Positions 33,620 through 41,721 of a DNA stretch of 64,000 nt are shown here, one piece after another. Location: the NCBI RefSeq assembly GCF_003852315.1, contig NZ_CP027762.1:849501-913500 (forward strand), in the 5' to 3' direction. The position numbers and the translations under genes were made by a program. This DNA comes from Pseudomonas sp. LBUM920. GTDB taxonomy: Bacteria; Pseudomonadota; Gammaproteobacteria; Pseudomonadales; Pseudomonadaceae. The notes below the pieces were generated by a model. That model ran no database searches and had not been told where the DNA came from. It worked only from the letters and a program-made list of their open reading frames with translations. Every line of letters starts with the position of its first letter. Within the stretch, counting starts at the first letter, position 1.

Positions 33620-34415
33620 GGCGGCGATCCTTGGTATACCCGACTGCGGTGCGAGAGGCGCCATCGGCGGCCTGATGGGAAAAAATCGGTGTGCGTTTGA
33701 GCAACAGGCGCATGGCCTGCCAGTAAATTGCCAGGCACGTCTTGGCGGTCATCCACGGGAAGCGCCACAGGTAGCGATGCAGGCTGGCGCGGTTCAACGC
33801 CTCCTTGTGCAGGCTCAGCGTGGCGTCGAAAACCTTCAGCTCACCTTGCCAGTCGGCCATGTGCACGCCGAGCTTGGCGGCGGGCGGGCTGAAACTCATG
33901 CGGTATTCCAGGTCGCGCGGCAAAAACGGCGACACATGGAAGGCCTTTGCCACGGCGAAGTGCTGATGCTCATCGGCGCCGAGCGCCTGGGCCGGCAGCA
34001 CGTAGTGATAACGCTCGCGCCATGGGGTGTTGGTCACTTCACACAGGATCGCGGCCAGTTGCCCATCGGCCTCGAAGCAGTAGAAGAAACTCACCGGGTT
34101 AAAAGCCAGGCCCCAACTGCGAGCCTGGGTCAGTAGGCAGATAACGCCCTGGGGCTCGCGCCCCAGTGCCTTGCCAACTTCCTGGCGCACGGCATCGCTC
34201 AAGCTCATGCCGTGGCGCGTGAATTCACGCAGGTAATCCTGCTGGCGAAAGCCGAAGGGCGCCAGGCGGCCGGCGCCGGCCAGGGGCGACAGCCCGAGCA
34301 CTTCGTCCTGTTCGCTCAAATCCAGGTACAGCAGGCCGATGCGGTAGCGAAAGGCGTGAGCCTTGGGCGCAAACCGGCGATGGGCGATCCAGCCGCTGTA
34401 CAGGGCGCTGTTCAC
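33606..34415 (-). CDS. DUF1365 protein
   Basis: 269 aa from GTG 34415. Characteristic DUF1365 stretches: SGWIAHRRFAPKAHAFRY near the start, LTQARSWGLAFNPVSFFYCF and PWRERYHYVLPA. The family is found beside Cfa-like enzymes and FAD amine oxidases. The start overlaps the FAD gene by 4 bp, the stop overlaps cfa. Biochemical role not established. Confidence 0.9.
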   Translation of the reverse strand: MNSALYSGWIAHRRFAPKAHAFRYRIGLLYLDLSEQDEVLGLSPLAGAGRLAPFGFRQQDYLREFTRHGMSLSDAVRQEVGKALGREPQGVICLLTQARSWGLAFNPVSFFYCFEADGQLAAILCEVTNTPWRERYHYVLPAQALGADEHQHFAVAKAFHVSPFLPRDLEYRMSFSPPAAKLGVHMADWQGELKVFDATLSLHKEALNRASLHRYLWRFPWMTAKTCLAIYWQAMRLLLKRTPIFSHQAADGASRTAVGYTKDRRHEIP

Positions 34416-35659
34416 AGGGTTTCTCCAAAGGCTTGAGCCACGCGCAATGCGCTGACCACGCCGTCTTCGTGGAAACCATTAGCCCAGTAGGCGCCGCAAA
34501 AAAAGGTGTTGCGCGTGCCCGCCAATTCTTCCCAGCGCGCTTGGGCAGCGACCGCCGCGAGGCTGTATTGCGGGTGCGCGTAGGTAAAGCGCGCGAGGAT
34601 CTTCAGCGGGTTGATCATTGGCGTCTGGTTAAGGCTGACGCAAAAGGTGGTGGCGCTGTCGATGCCTTGCAGAATGTTCATGTCGTAAGTGACGGCGGCC
34701 TGGGTTTGGGTATCGCCGGTCAGCCGATAATTCCAGCTGGCCCAGGCGAGCTTGCGGTCCGGCAGCAGGCGCGTGTCGGTGTGCAGCACCACATCGTTGT
34801 CGGCGTAGGGCAGCGCGCCGAGTATTTCCTGTTCAGCCGTGCTGGGGTCGGCCAGCAAGGCCAGGGCCTGGTCGCTGTGGCAGGCCAGCACGACCCGGTC
34901 AAAGGTCTCGCTGCTGGCGGCGCTGTGGATCACAACGCCGTCGTCGGTACGCTCGACGTTATGCACCGGGCAATTGAGGCGCACCTGTTCGCGAAAGCTG
35001 CGCGTCAGCGGTTCGATGTAGCTGCTCGACCCGCCCTCGATCACGCACCACTGCGGCCGGTTGTTCACCGAGAGCAAACCGTGGTTCTTGAAAAAGCGCA
35101 CAAAGAACTGCAACGGAAAGCCGAGCATGTCAGCCAGGGACATCGACCAGATCGCCGCGCCCATCGGCACGATGTAATGCCGGATAAAGCGTGGGCCGTA
35201 GCCGCCGGCTTCGAGGTAATCGCCCAGGGTCATCTCGGCGCTGATGCGCTGTTCCTGCAGGTCCAGCGGTGCCTGGCGATTGAAGCGCAGAATGTCGCGC
35301 AACATGCCCCAGAACCCTGGCGACAGGATATTGCGGCGTTGGGCAAACAGGCTGTTGAGGTTGTTGCCGTTGTACTCGAATCCGGCGCTTTGGTCGCACA
35401 CCGAAAAACTCATTTCGGTGGGTTTGAAGGTGACGCCAATCTGCCCCAGCAAGCGAATGAAGTTGGGGTAGGTCCAGTCGTTGAACACGATAAACCCGGT
35501 GTCCACCGCGTAGCGTTTACCCTCAACCGTGACGTCGACCGTGTGGGTATGCCCGCCGATGCGCTCGCCCGCTTCGAACACCGTGATGTCGTGGCGACGG
35601 CTGAGCAGGTAAGCGCTGGTCAGCCCGGCGATGCCGCTGCCGATAATGGCGATCTTCAC
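34412..35659 (-). CDS. FAD-dependent amine-oxidase-like protein
   Basis: 415 aa from GTG 35659 (VKIAIIGSGIAGLTSAYLLS, an N-terminal dinucleotide-binding GxGxxG). Later features are GGHTHTVD, VIEGGSSSYIEPL and the C-terminal FAD stretch FFCGAYWANGFHEDGV. It belongs to the NAD/FAD-binding amine-oxidase superfamily found with Cfa-like and DUF1365 proteins. It likely oxidises a lipid or pigment intermediate; substrate unknown. Confidence 0.88.
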   Translation of the reverse strand: MKIAIIGSGIAGLTSAYLLSRRHDITVFEAGERIGGHTHTVDVTVEGKRYAVDTGFIVFNDWTYPNFIRLLGQIGVTFKPTEMSFSVCDQSAGFEYNGNNLNSLFAQRRNILSPGFWGMLRDILRFNRQAPLDLQEQRISAEMTLGDYLEAGGYGPRFIRHYIVPMGAAIWSMSLADMLGFPLQFFVRFFKNHGLLSVNNRPQWCVIEGGSSSYIEPLTRSFREQVRLNCPVHNVERTDDGVVIHSAASSETFDRVVLACHSDQALALLADPSTAEQEILGALPYADNDVVLHTDTRLLPDRKLAWASWNYRLTGDTQTQAAVTYDMNILQGIDSATTFCVSLNQTPMINPLKILARFTYAHPQYSLAAVAAQARWEELAGTRNTFFCGAYWANGFHEDGVVSALRVAQAFGETL

Positions 35660-36438
35660 AGGTCGTCCTTCTTCGGTGGCGGGCTGCGCAACATGCGTTT
35701 GCCGATGATCAGTTGCGCACGGTTGGGCAGCTTCGACAGCGGCCACAAAGTGGCGATAAACATGGCGGGAAAGGCAATTTCCAGCGGACGTTTTGCCAGC
35801 TTGGCGAAGATATGCCGGGCGGCCTTGTCGGCGGACCAGCTCAGGGGCATCGGGAAGTCGTTGCGTTCGGTCAGCGGGGTGTCGACAAAGCCCGGGCTGA
35901 TCACCGTGACGTCAATGTTCTCGGGCGACAGGCTGATGCGCAGGGATTCGAACAGGTAGCGCAGCCCGGCCTTGGACGCACCATAGGCTTCGGCGCGGGG
36001 CATGGGCAGGTAAGTGACAGCGCTGGCCACGCCGACCAGGTGCGGGGAATGCCCGGCGCGCAACAGCGGCAGCGCAGCTTCGATGCAATAGCTGCTGGCC
36101 AGCAAGTTGGTGCGCACCACGTACTCGACAATCGATGCATCAAATTGCTTGGCATCGACATATTCACAGGTGCCAGCGTTGAGAATCACCGTATCGACGG
36201 AGCCCCAGACCACGCCGATGTGCTCGCCGATCTCACGCACGGTCTGGCTGTTGGTCAGGTCGCCAGCCACCACCAGCACTTGGCCTGGATAACGTTGGGC
36301 GAGGGCTTCCAGCGGGCCTTTCGTGCGTGAGCTGAGGGCCACGTGGGCGCCGCTGTTGAGCAGCTCCACGGCCAGCGACGCGCCGATGCCACTGCTGGCG
36401 CCGGTCAGCCAATATCGGCGAGGCGGTGTAAGGCTCAT
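35656..36438 (-). CDS. Short-chain dehydrogenase/reductase
   Basis: 260 aa from ATG 36438, with GGAG upstream. SDR features: TGASSGIG cofactor loop (about 13-20), NAG (NAGTC), catalytic Ser/Tyr/Lys in ASAV and YGASKAG, and PGFVDTPLT. It overlaps the genes on both sides by 4 bp. NAD(P)H-dependent redox step within the lipid module is inferred. Confidence 0.9.
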   Translation of the reverse strand: MSLTPPRRYWLTGASSGIGASLAVELLNSGAHVALSSRTKGPLEALAQRYPGQVLVVAGDLTNSQTVREIGEHIGVVWGSVDTVILNAGTCEYVDAKQFDASIVEYVVRTNLLASSYCIEAALPLLRAGHSPHLVGVASAVTYLPMPRAEAYGASKAGLRYLFESLRISLSPENIDVTVISPGFVDTPLTERNDFPMPLSWSADKAARHIFAKLAKRPLEIAFPAMFIATLWPLSKLPNRAQLIIGKRMLRSPPPKKDDL

Positions 36439-36857
36439 CCCATTCTCCTTTTCAGCCAACTGACGACGCGGCCGAGTACTGGCAGGTGTTCGTAGAGCAG
36501 AGCGCCTGCATCGAAATAATCCCGGTGCCGGTACACCTTGTCGCGCCACATCAGGTGTGAGCAGCCTTCAACCCGGATCACCTTGCCGCTGTTCAGGCGC
36601 GGGTGGCAAAAACTCATCTTCCAGCGCAGGTAGCCTTCGCCTTCGGCCACTTGGTCGAAGCCGTGAAAGTCAAAACGCAGCTGGCTCACATTGCCATACA
36701 GCTCGGTGAAATAGCGGTGCAGCGCCGTCAGCCCGTGCACTTCATGCAGCGGGTCGGTGAAGGCGATGTCCTTGCTGTAGAGGCTGTCGAGCAGGTGCAG
36801 GTTGTGCTTGTCCAGCGTCGCAAAGGCCTGGGCGAACCGGTGCAGGAAGTCAGTCAT
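36435..36857 (-). CDS. SnoaL/NTF2-like protein
   Basis: 140 aa from ATG 36857. It has the NTF2-like cone pattern (FAQAFATLDKHNLHLLDSLYSKDIAFTDPLHEVHG then FDQVAEGEGYLRWKMSF). Such proteins are small cyclases, isomerases or binding proteins. It overlaps phrB by 8 bp and the SDR gene by 4 bp. Specific role unknown. Confidence 0.85.
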   Translation of the reverse strand: MTDFLHRFAQAFATLDKHNLHLLDSLYSKDIAFTDPLHEVHGLTALHRYFTELYGNVSQLRFDFHGFDQVAEGEGYLRWKMSFCHPRLNSGKVIRVEGCSHLMWRDKVYRHRDYFDAGALLYEHLPVLGRVVSWLKRRMG

Positions 36858-38292
36858 GTTCGGCAACCCCCTGGCGCGAGGGCAGGCTGCGGAAGGCAGC
36901 CAGGGCGCGCTCGCGGGACTTTTTCAGGTCGACGATAGCGCGTGGGTAGTCGGCCACGCCAAACAGGCCGCCGACCGCCTCGGGGTTGTGCACTTCCTTC
37001 TTGTTCAGCGCCGCCAGTTCCGGCAGCCAGTGCTTGATGAACACGCCTTCGCTGTCGAATTTTTCCGACTGGCTCAGAGGGCTGAAAATCCGGAAATACG
37101 GCGCCGAGTCGGTGCCGGTGGAGGAGCTCCACTGCCAGCCACCGTTGTTGGCGGCCAAGTCGCCGTCGATCAGGTGGCGCATGAAGAAGCGCTCGCCTTC
37201 GCGCCAGTCGATCAGCAGGTTCTTGCTCAGGAACATCGCGACCACCATGCGCAGGCGATTGTGCATCCAGCCGGTTTCGAGCAACTGGCGCATGGCGGCG
37301 TCGATGATCGGCAAGCCGGTGCGCGCTTGCTGCCAGGCGGCGAGATCCTTGGGCGCATCGCGCCAGGCCACCGCTTCGGTCTCGGGACGGAAAGCGCGGT
37401 GGCGCGACACTCGTGGATAGCCGACCAGAATATGTTTGTAGAACTCGCGCCAGAGCAGCTCGTTGATCCACGTGATCGCGCCGATATCGCCACTTTCAAA
37501 CTCGCCCTGGTTGGTTTGCAAGGCGGCATGCAGGCACTGGCGGGGCGAGACTACGCCGGCGGCAAGGTAGGCGGACAGTTGACTGGTGCCGGGTTTGGCC
37601 GGGAAGTCGCGCTCATCTTTGTAGTAGCTGATTTGTTGATCAGCGAAAGCGTCGAGACGGCGGCGTGCTTCGTCTTCACCGGCCGGCCAGAGCGCGCGCA
37701 AGGCTTCGCTGGGCGGCTCGAACCCTTCGACCTGTGCAGGTATCGGATCGCTTTTCAGCTTGATCGGCGCCTGGGCGTTGGGTGTCGCCACCACGCGGGG
37801 AAGGGCGCTGTGCAGGCGGCTGTAGCAGACCTTGCGGAACTGGCTGAAGACCTGAAAGTACGTGCCGGTTTTGGTCAGCACGCTGCCGGGCTGGAAGAAC
37901 AATTGGTCCAGGTAGCTGTGGAACGTCACGCCCTGGGTTTCCAGAGCCTGGGCCACGGCGGCATCGCGACGGGTTTCGTGGATGCCGTATTCCTCATTGA
38001 CGTGGACCGACTCGACCGACAGCTCCCGACACAGCGTGCCCAGTACGGCGGGCGCCTGGTCCCAGGTCGCGGTGGTGCGGATCAGCAGGGGAATGTTCAG
38101 CTCGCCGAGCGCCTGGCTCAAGTGCTGCAGGTTGCGCAGCCAGAAGTCGACTTTGCACGGCGCGTCATCGTGGGCCAGCCACTGTTCGGGAGTGATCAGG
38201 TACACGGCCGCAACCGGGCCTCGCTGGCAGGCGGCGGCCAGGGCGGTGTTGTCGTGTAGGCGCAGGTCGGTGCGCAGCCAGATCAAATGCAT
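36850..38292 (-). CDS. phrB: Deoxyribodipyrimidine photolyase
   Basis: 480 aa. CPD photolyase layout: N-terminal antenna-binding Rossmann domain (HLIWLRTDLRLHDNTAL), C-terminal FAD domain with GTSQLSAYLAAGVVSPRQC, WINELLWREFYKHIL, TGLPIIDAAMRQL and NNGGWQWSSSTGTD. It splits UV pyrimidine dimers using blue light. It starts directly after the stop of the MerR regulator gene. Confidence 0.97.
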   Translation of the reverse strand: MHLIWLRTDLRLHDNTALAAACQRGPVAAVYLITPEQWLAHDDAPCKVDFWLRNLQHLSQALGELNIPLLIRTTATWDQAPAVLGTLCRELSVESVHVNEEYGIHETRRDAAVAQALETQGVTFHSYLDQLFFQPGSVLTKTGTYFQVFSQFRKVCYSRLHSALPRVVATPNAQAPIKLKSDPIPAQVEGFEPPSEALRALWPAGEDEARRRLDAFADQQISYYKDERDFPAKPGTSQLSAYLAAGVVSPRQCLHAALQTNQGEFESGDIGAITWINELLWREFYKHILVGYPRVSRHRAFRPETEAVAWRDAPKDLAAWQQARTGLPIIDAAMRQLLETGWMHNRLRMVVAMFLSKNLLIDWREGERFFMRHLIDGDLAANNGGWQWSSSTGTDSAPYFRIFSPLSQSEKFDSEGVFIKHWLPELAALNKKEVHNPEAVGGLFGVADYPRAIVDLKKSRERALAAFRSLPSRQGVAEHD

Positions 38293-39222
38293 TTAAAGAA
38301 GTCCACGCTGGATCAGAATCAAGTGGGCCGACAACGGGTCTTCGGCCACGAACAATTCAGGGGTTTCACGGGTTAATACGGCCAACTCGGCCTGGTGGAT
38401 GCATACCGTTGGTCCGGCAATCAGCGTCGGGCAATCGACGCCGCCCAGCAGTTTGGTGAGCGTCGACACCTGCAGGGCCTTGCTCGAATACAGCAGCACG
38501 GCCCGCGGTTGCAGGTGCTCCACCGCTAACGCCAACTCTCCGACCGGCAACGGCCAATCGAAGACTTCCACTGGGCAATCGGCGCTGCTGGCCAGCCAGG
38601 CGCTGAGCCACACATGCGGTTCCAGCGGCAAGTCCGAGTGGTTGACCAGCAGCAGCGGGGCGCCTTGCAGCTGGCGATTGTTGTGATAGATGCGCGCGCC
38701 GAACTTGCTGCGCAGCCAGGACAGGAAAAATACCCGCTCCATTTGCGCGCCGAACTGGCCTTGCCAGCGTTGTTCGAGTTCCTGGAGCAGCGGCAGCAGC
38801 AACTGCTCGCACAGGGTACGAGGCGGGTACAACGCCATGGCTTGGTTGAACGCATCGTCGACCCGGCGCTCGGCCAACGCGCTGATGGCGTTCACCAGGT
38901 TCTGGCGCAGGGCGTGCCATTCGTTTTCGACGGTGTCGGGGCTGGCTTGGGCCGAGTCGATCAAGCCTTTGACCTGGCTGACCGGCACGCCGCGGTTGAG
39001 CCAGGTCAGGATGGTGTGGATGCGTTGCACGTGTTCGGCGCTGAACAGCCGGTGGCCCTTGGGCGTGCGCTGGGGCACGATCAGGCCGTAGCGGCGTTCC
39101 CAGGCGCGCAGGGTCACGGCGTTGACGCCGGTCTGGCGCGCCACTTCGCGAATGGGCAGCCAACCGTCCTGGAGGGCTTGGGCGATGTCTTCGCCGGGTT
39201 CGTCTTGCAGGTCAGCTTTCAT
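38293..39222 (-). CDS. MerR-family light-type regulator (LitR/CarH-like)
   Basis: 309 aa from ATG 39222. The MerR helix-turn-helix is at about 20-90 (LPIREVARQTGVNAVTLRAWERRYG; GHRLFSAEHVQRI). The C-terminal 200 residues have the CarH/LitR helical cap and Rossmann layout, but the cobalamin signature DxHxxG is missing: the corresponding area reads VEVFDWPLPVGE. It therefore resembles the class of LitR proteins of pseudomonads reported to work without B12. Likely represses the promoter at 40256-40283 and its own operon. Confidence 0.85.
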   Translation of the reverse strand: MKADLQDEPGEDIAQALQDGWLPIREVARQTGVNAVTLRAWERRYGLIVPQRTPKGHRLFSAEHVQRIHTILTWLNRGVPVSQVKGLIDSAQASPDTVENEWHALRQNLVNAISALAERRVDDAFNQAMALYPPRTLCEQLLLPLLQELEQRWQGQFGAQMERVFFLSWLRSKFGARIYHNNRQLQGAPLLLVNHSDLPLEPHVWLSAWLASSADCPVEVFDWPLPVGELALAVEHLQPRAVLLYSSKALQVSTLTKLLGGVDCPTLIAGPTVCIHQAELAVLTRETPELFVAEDPLSAHLILIQRGLL

Positions 39223-39239
39223 AATGTACTTTTCATGGG

Positions 39240-40199
39240 TCAGATCGCATTACGCAGGCTGAGGTTTTCAGGGTGCGGTTGCAGGTAGGCCTGCTGCGCG
39301 ATGTAACGGTCCGGGTGTTGGCGGAAGTGGTGTTTGAGCAGGGTCAATGGCACCACCAGCGGTACGATGCCGGTACGGTACTGGCCGATGACGGTTTGCA
39401 TTTCCTGCTTGTCGTCGGCGCTGATGGCCTGTTTGAGGTAGCCGCTGATGTGTTGCAGCACATTGGTGTGAGTGCCGCGGGTGGCGCATTTTTTCAGGCC
39501 GGTCATCAGCTCGCTGAAATAGCCGGCGGCCAGTTCGTCGAGGCGGGTGTCCTTGCCCATGCTGCCCAGCAGGTGGCCGAGGCTTTTGTAATGCACCGGG
39601 CTGTGGGCCATCAGCAGGTATTTGTAGCGCGAGTGAAATGCCAGCAGGCGGTGGCGGGTCAGGCCCTCGGCCAGCAGTTGTTGCCAGCTGGCGTACACAA
39701 AGACGCGGGTCAGGAAGTTCTCCCGCAACACCGGGTCATTCAGCCGACCGTCTTCTTCCACCGGCAGGTTGGGGTGGCGTGCGCAGAACGCCTGCGCGTA
39801 GATGCCGCGCCCGCCGCCGTCGACAGGTGTGCCGTTTTCACGGTAGACCTTGACCCGTTCCAGGCCACACGACGGCGACTTCTGCATGAAGATGTAGCCG
39901 CACAGGTCGGTGTGTTCCAGCGCCATCTGCTGGCCGTATTCGTCCAGTGGCTGCGTAACGTTAAGTTCACGGCGCACCGTGCCGACGGCCTGCGGCTGGG
40001 CCGGGTCGCCCACCAGGCGGATCGGTTCGCGGGGGATGCCCAGGCCGATTGCAACTTCAGGGCACAGCGGCACGAAGTCGAAGTAATCAGCGAGCGTCTG
40101 GCTGCACAGCAGGGATTGTTTGTGTCCGCCATTGAAGCGCACGTTCTCGCCTAACAGGCACGCGCTGATGGCGATCTTCGGTTTTCCAGTGCTGGACAT
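39240..40199 (-). CDS. DUF523 and DUF1722 (YbgA-type) fusion protein
   Basis: 319 aa from ATG 40199, with GGAGAGG eight bases upstream. N-terminal DUF523 (KIAISACLLGENVRFNGGHK; MQKSPSCGLERVKVY) is fused to C-terminal DUF1722/YbgA (LLAFHSRYKYLLMAHSP; LPLVVPLTLLKHHFRQHP). It is the first gene of the nine-gene operon. YbgA is linked to photolyase genes in many bacteria; function unknown. Confidence 0.92.
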   Translation of the reverse strand: MSSTGKPKIAISACLLGENVRFNGGHKQSLLCSQTLADYFDFVPLCPEVAIGLGIPREPIRLVGDPAQPQAVGTVRRELNVTQPLDEYGQQMALEHTDLCGYIFMQKSPSCGLERVKVYRENGTPVDGGGRGIYAQAFCARHPNLPVEEDGRLNDPVLRENFLTRVFVYASWQQLLAEGLTRHRLLAFHSRYKYLLMAHSPVHYKSLGHLLGSMGKDTRLDELAAGYFSELMTGLKKCATRGTHTNVLQHISGYLKQAISADDKQEMQTVIGQYRTGIVPLVVPLTLLKHHFRQHPDRYIAQQAYLQPHPENLSLRNAI

Positions 40200-40221
40200 G
40201 TTCAAACCTCTCCGAGATTCC

Positions 40222-40295
40222 TGTACAAACTCTTGAGTCTGTACAACTAAATCTCATCATAGGTTTGATGCTGTACAAGTCAAATATTTTGTACA
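40222..40295 (-). promoter_or_regulatory. Promoter with two TGTACA-N12-TGTACA operators
   Basis: TGTACA occurs at 40222-40227, 40240-40245, 40272-40277 and 40290-40295: two identical operators with 12-base spacers, start to start 50 bp. On the minus strand a sigma-70-like promoter TTGACT (40283-40278), 16 bases, TATGAT (40261-40256) is embedded. The upstream operator brackets the -35 box; the other covers the first transcribed bases. This is a layout for repression, most likely by the MerR regulator of the operon. Confidence 0.82.
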
Positions 40296-40311
40296 AGTAT
40301 TTTCGGGCGAA

Positions 40312-40527
40312 CTACTTCCAGCCAATTCGCCAGTCTTCGGCATTTTGCAACGTTTGCCAGGCCAGGCGTTCAGCACGGCGAGTCATGACGGCTTGCAGCT
40401 CGATTTCCCGCACAGTGCCTTCCTCGTCACGGAACAATTCTGTGACCAAGAAGTGTTTCTCCTTGTTGCGAGGACGAGCTGCTGTCCACTTCGACAGCAG
40501 CAGTTTGGCGGGATTGATGCGGTTCAT
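40312..40527 (-). CDS. TIGR02450-family small Trp-rich protein
   Basis: 71 aa from ATG 40527. It carries the family pattern NRINPAKLLLSKWTAARPRNKEKHF and a Trp-containing end (AWQTLQNAEDWRIGWK). The start overlaps the FAD oxidoreductase by 4 bp. Function unknown; the family often lies beside light or photolyase genes. Confidence 0.85.
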   Translation of the reverse strand: MNRINPAKLLLSKWTAARPRNKEKHFLVTELFRDEEGTVREIELQAVMTRRAERLAWQTLQNAEDWRIGWK

Positions 40528-41510
40528 TGCAGGTGCTCGATCAAACGTCGCGCCGCTTCCTGGCCGCTGAGCCAAGCGCCTTCGACCCGGCCGGACAGGC
40601 ACCAGTCGCCGCACACATACAAGCCCAGGTCAGCATCGGCCAGGACCCCGAATTCATGCGCGTTGGAGGGTCGCGCGTACAGCCAGCGATGCGCCAGGCT
40701 GAAAGAAGGCGCGGGCATGGCACTGTGCAGCAGCTCTGCGAAGGCGCCGTGCAGGTGTTCGATCACGGCTTCTTTGGGCAAGTCCAGGTGCGCCTTGCTC
40801 CACGCGCTGGTGGCGTGCAGCACCCACGTGTCGAGGGTGGTATCGCGCCCCGGTTTGCTGCGGTTGCGCGCGAGCCAGTCAAGCGGGCTGTCCTGGACGA
40901 AACAGCCTTCCATTGGTGTATCCAGAGGTTTGTCGAAAGCCAGCGCGATGGCCCAGGTCGGGTCCATTTTCACACCCGCAGCGGCACCCGCCAGCTTCGG
41001 CGCGGCGGCGAGCAGCGCGGTGGCCTGGGGCGCCGGCGTGGCAATCACGACGTGACTGAACGGGCCGTGATTGCCGCCGTCGGCGTCCAGCAGGTTCCAG
41101 TGCTGTTTGCCCTGGAACACTTCGGTGATGCGGCAACCGAATTCCACCGGCAAATCATCCAGCAGCGCACGGGTGATAGCACTCATGCGCGGCGTACCGA
41201 CCCAGCGGATTTGCTCGTCGGGAGAGGGCGTGAGCTGACCGGACTTGAAGTTGTACAGCTGGGGTTTCCACTGCTCGGCCCAGCCGTTGCTTTGCCAGCG
41301 TTGCACTTCGTTGACGAAGCGCCGGTCGCGGGCTGTGAAGTATTGCGCACCCATGTCCAACGCGCCGGCGTCGCTGCGCTTGCTGGACATGCGGCCGCCG
41401 CTGCCGCGGCTTTTATCGAAGAGTTGTACAGCGTGCCCCGCGTCTCTTAACGCTCGGGCGGCGGAGAGACCGGCGATGCCGGTGCCGATGATCGCGATGG
41501 GAACAGTCAT
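40524..41510 (-). CDS. Renalase-like NAD(P)/FAD oxidoreductase
   Basis: 328 aa from ATG 41510. FAD-binding N-terminus IAIIGTGIAGLSAARAL, then KSRGSGGRMSSKR and LDMGAQYFTARD, and C-terminal LYVCGDWCLSGRVEGAWLSG. These are typical of the renalase-like family found in light-inducible clusters. Its substrate is unknown. It has its own upstream operator-like sequence at 41560-41583. Confidence 0.87.
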   Translation of the reverse strand: MTVPIAIIGTGIAGLSAARALRDAGHAVQLFDKSRGSGGRMSSKRSDAGALDMGAQYFTARDRRFVNEVQRWQSNGWAEQWKPQLYNFKSGQLTPSPDEQIRWVGTPRMSAITRALLDDLPVEFGCRITEVFQGKQHWNLLDADGGNHGPFSHVVIATPAPQATALLAAAPKLAGAAAGVKMDPTWAIALAFDKPLDTPMEGCFVQDSPLDWLARNRSKPGRDTTLDTWVLHATSAWSKAHLDLPKEAVIEHLHGAFAELLHSAMPAPSFSLAHRWLYARPSNAHEFGVLADADLGLYVCGDWCLSGRVEGAWLSGQEAARRLIEHLQ

Positions 41511-41559
41511 GGGAGGCCTCGTTTTACCGTTGGGTACAGACTACGCCGACACCAATAGC

Positions 41560-41583
41560 TGTACAATATTGTTTTTTGGTATA
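41560..41583 (-). promoter_or_regulatory. Degenerate TGTACA-N12 operator upstream of FAD oxidoreductase
   Basis: Minus strand: TATACC, 12 bases, TGTACA, the same spacing as the two exact operators at 40222-40295 but with one half degenerate. It lies 50 bp upstream of the gene start. No clear -10 box can be assigned. Confidence 0.5.
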
Positions 41584-41721
41584 AGTTTTGGCGTACCTGT
41601 TCTTACGGCGTGGCCTATGGTTAAAGCTAAGGCTCAACCAAGAGCCACGCCCGATTGCAATTGATCCCTGCTTATAAAATAGACCAGTGATCGGCGGCGA
41701 ACGTTACATGAGGAGTGTCCC

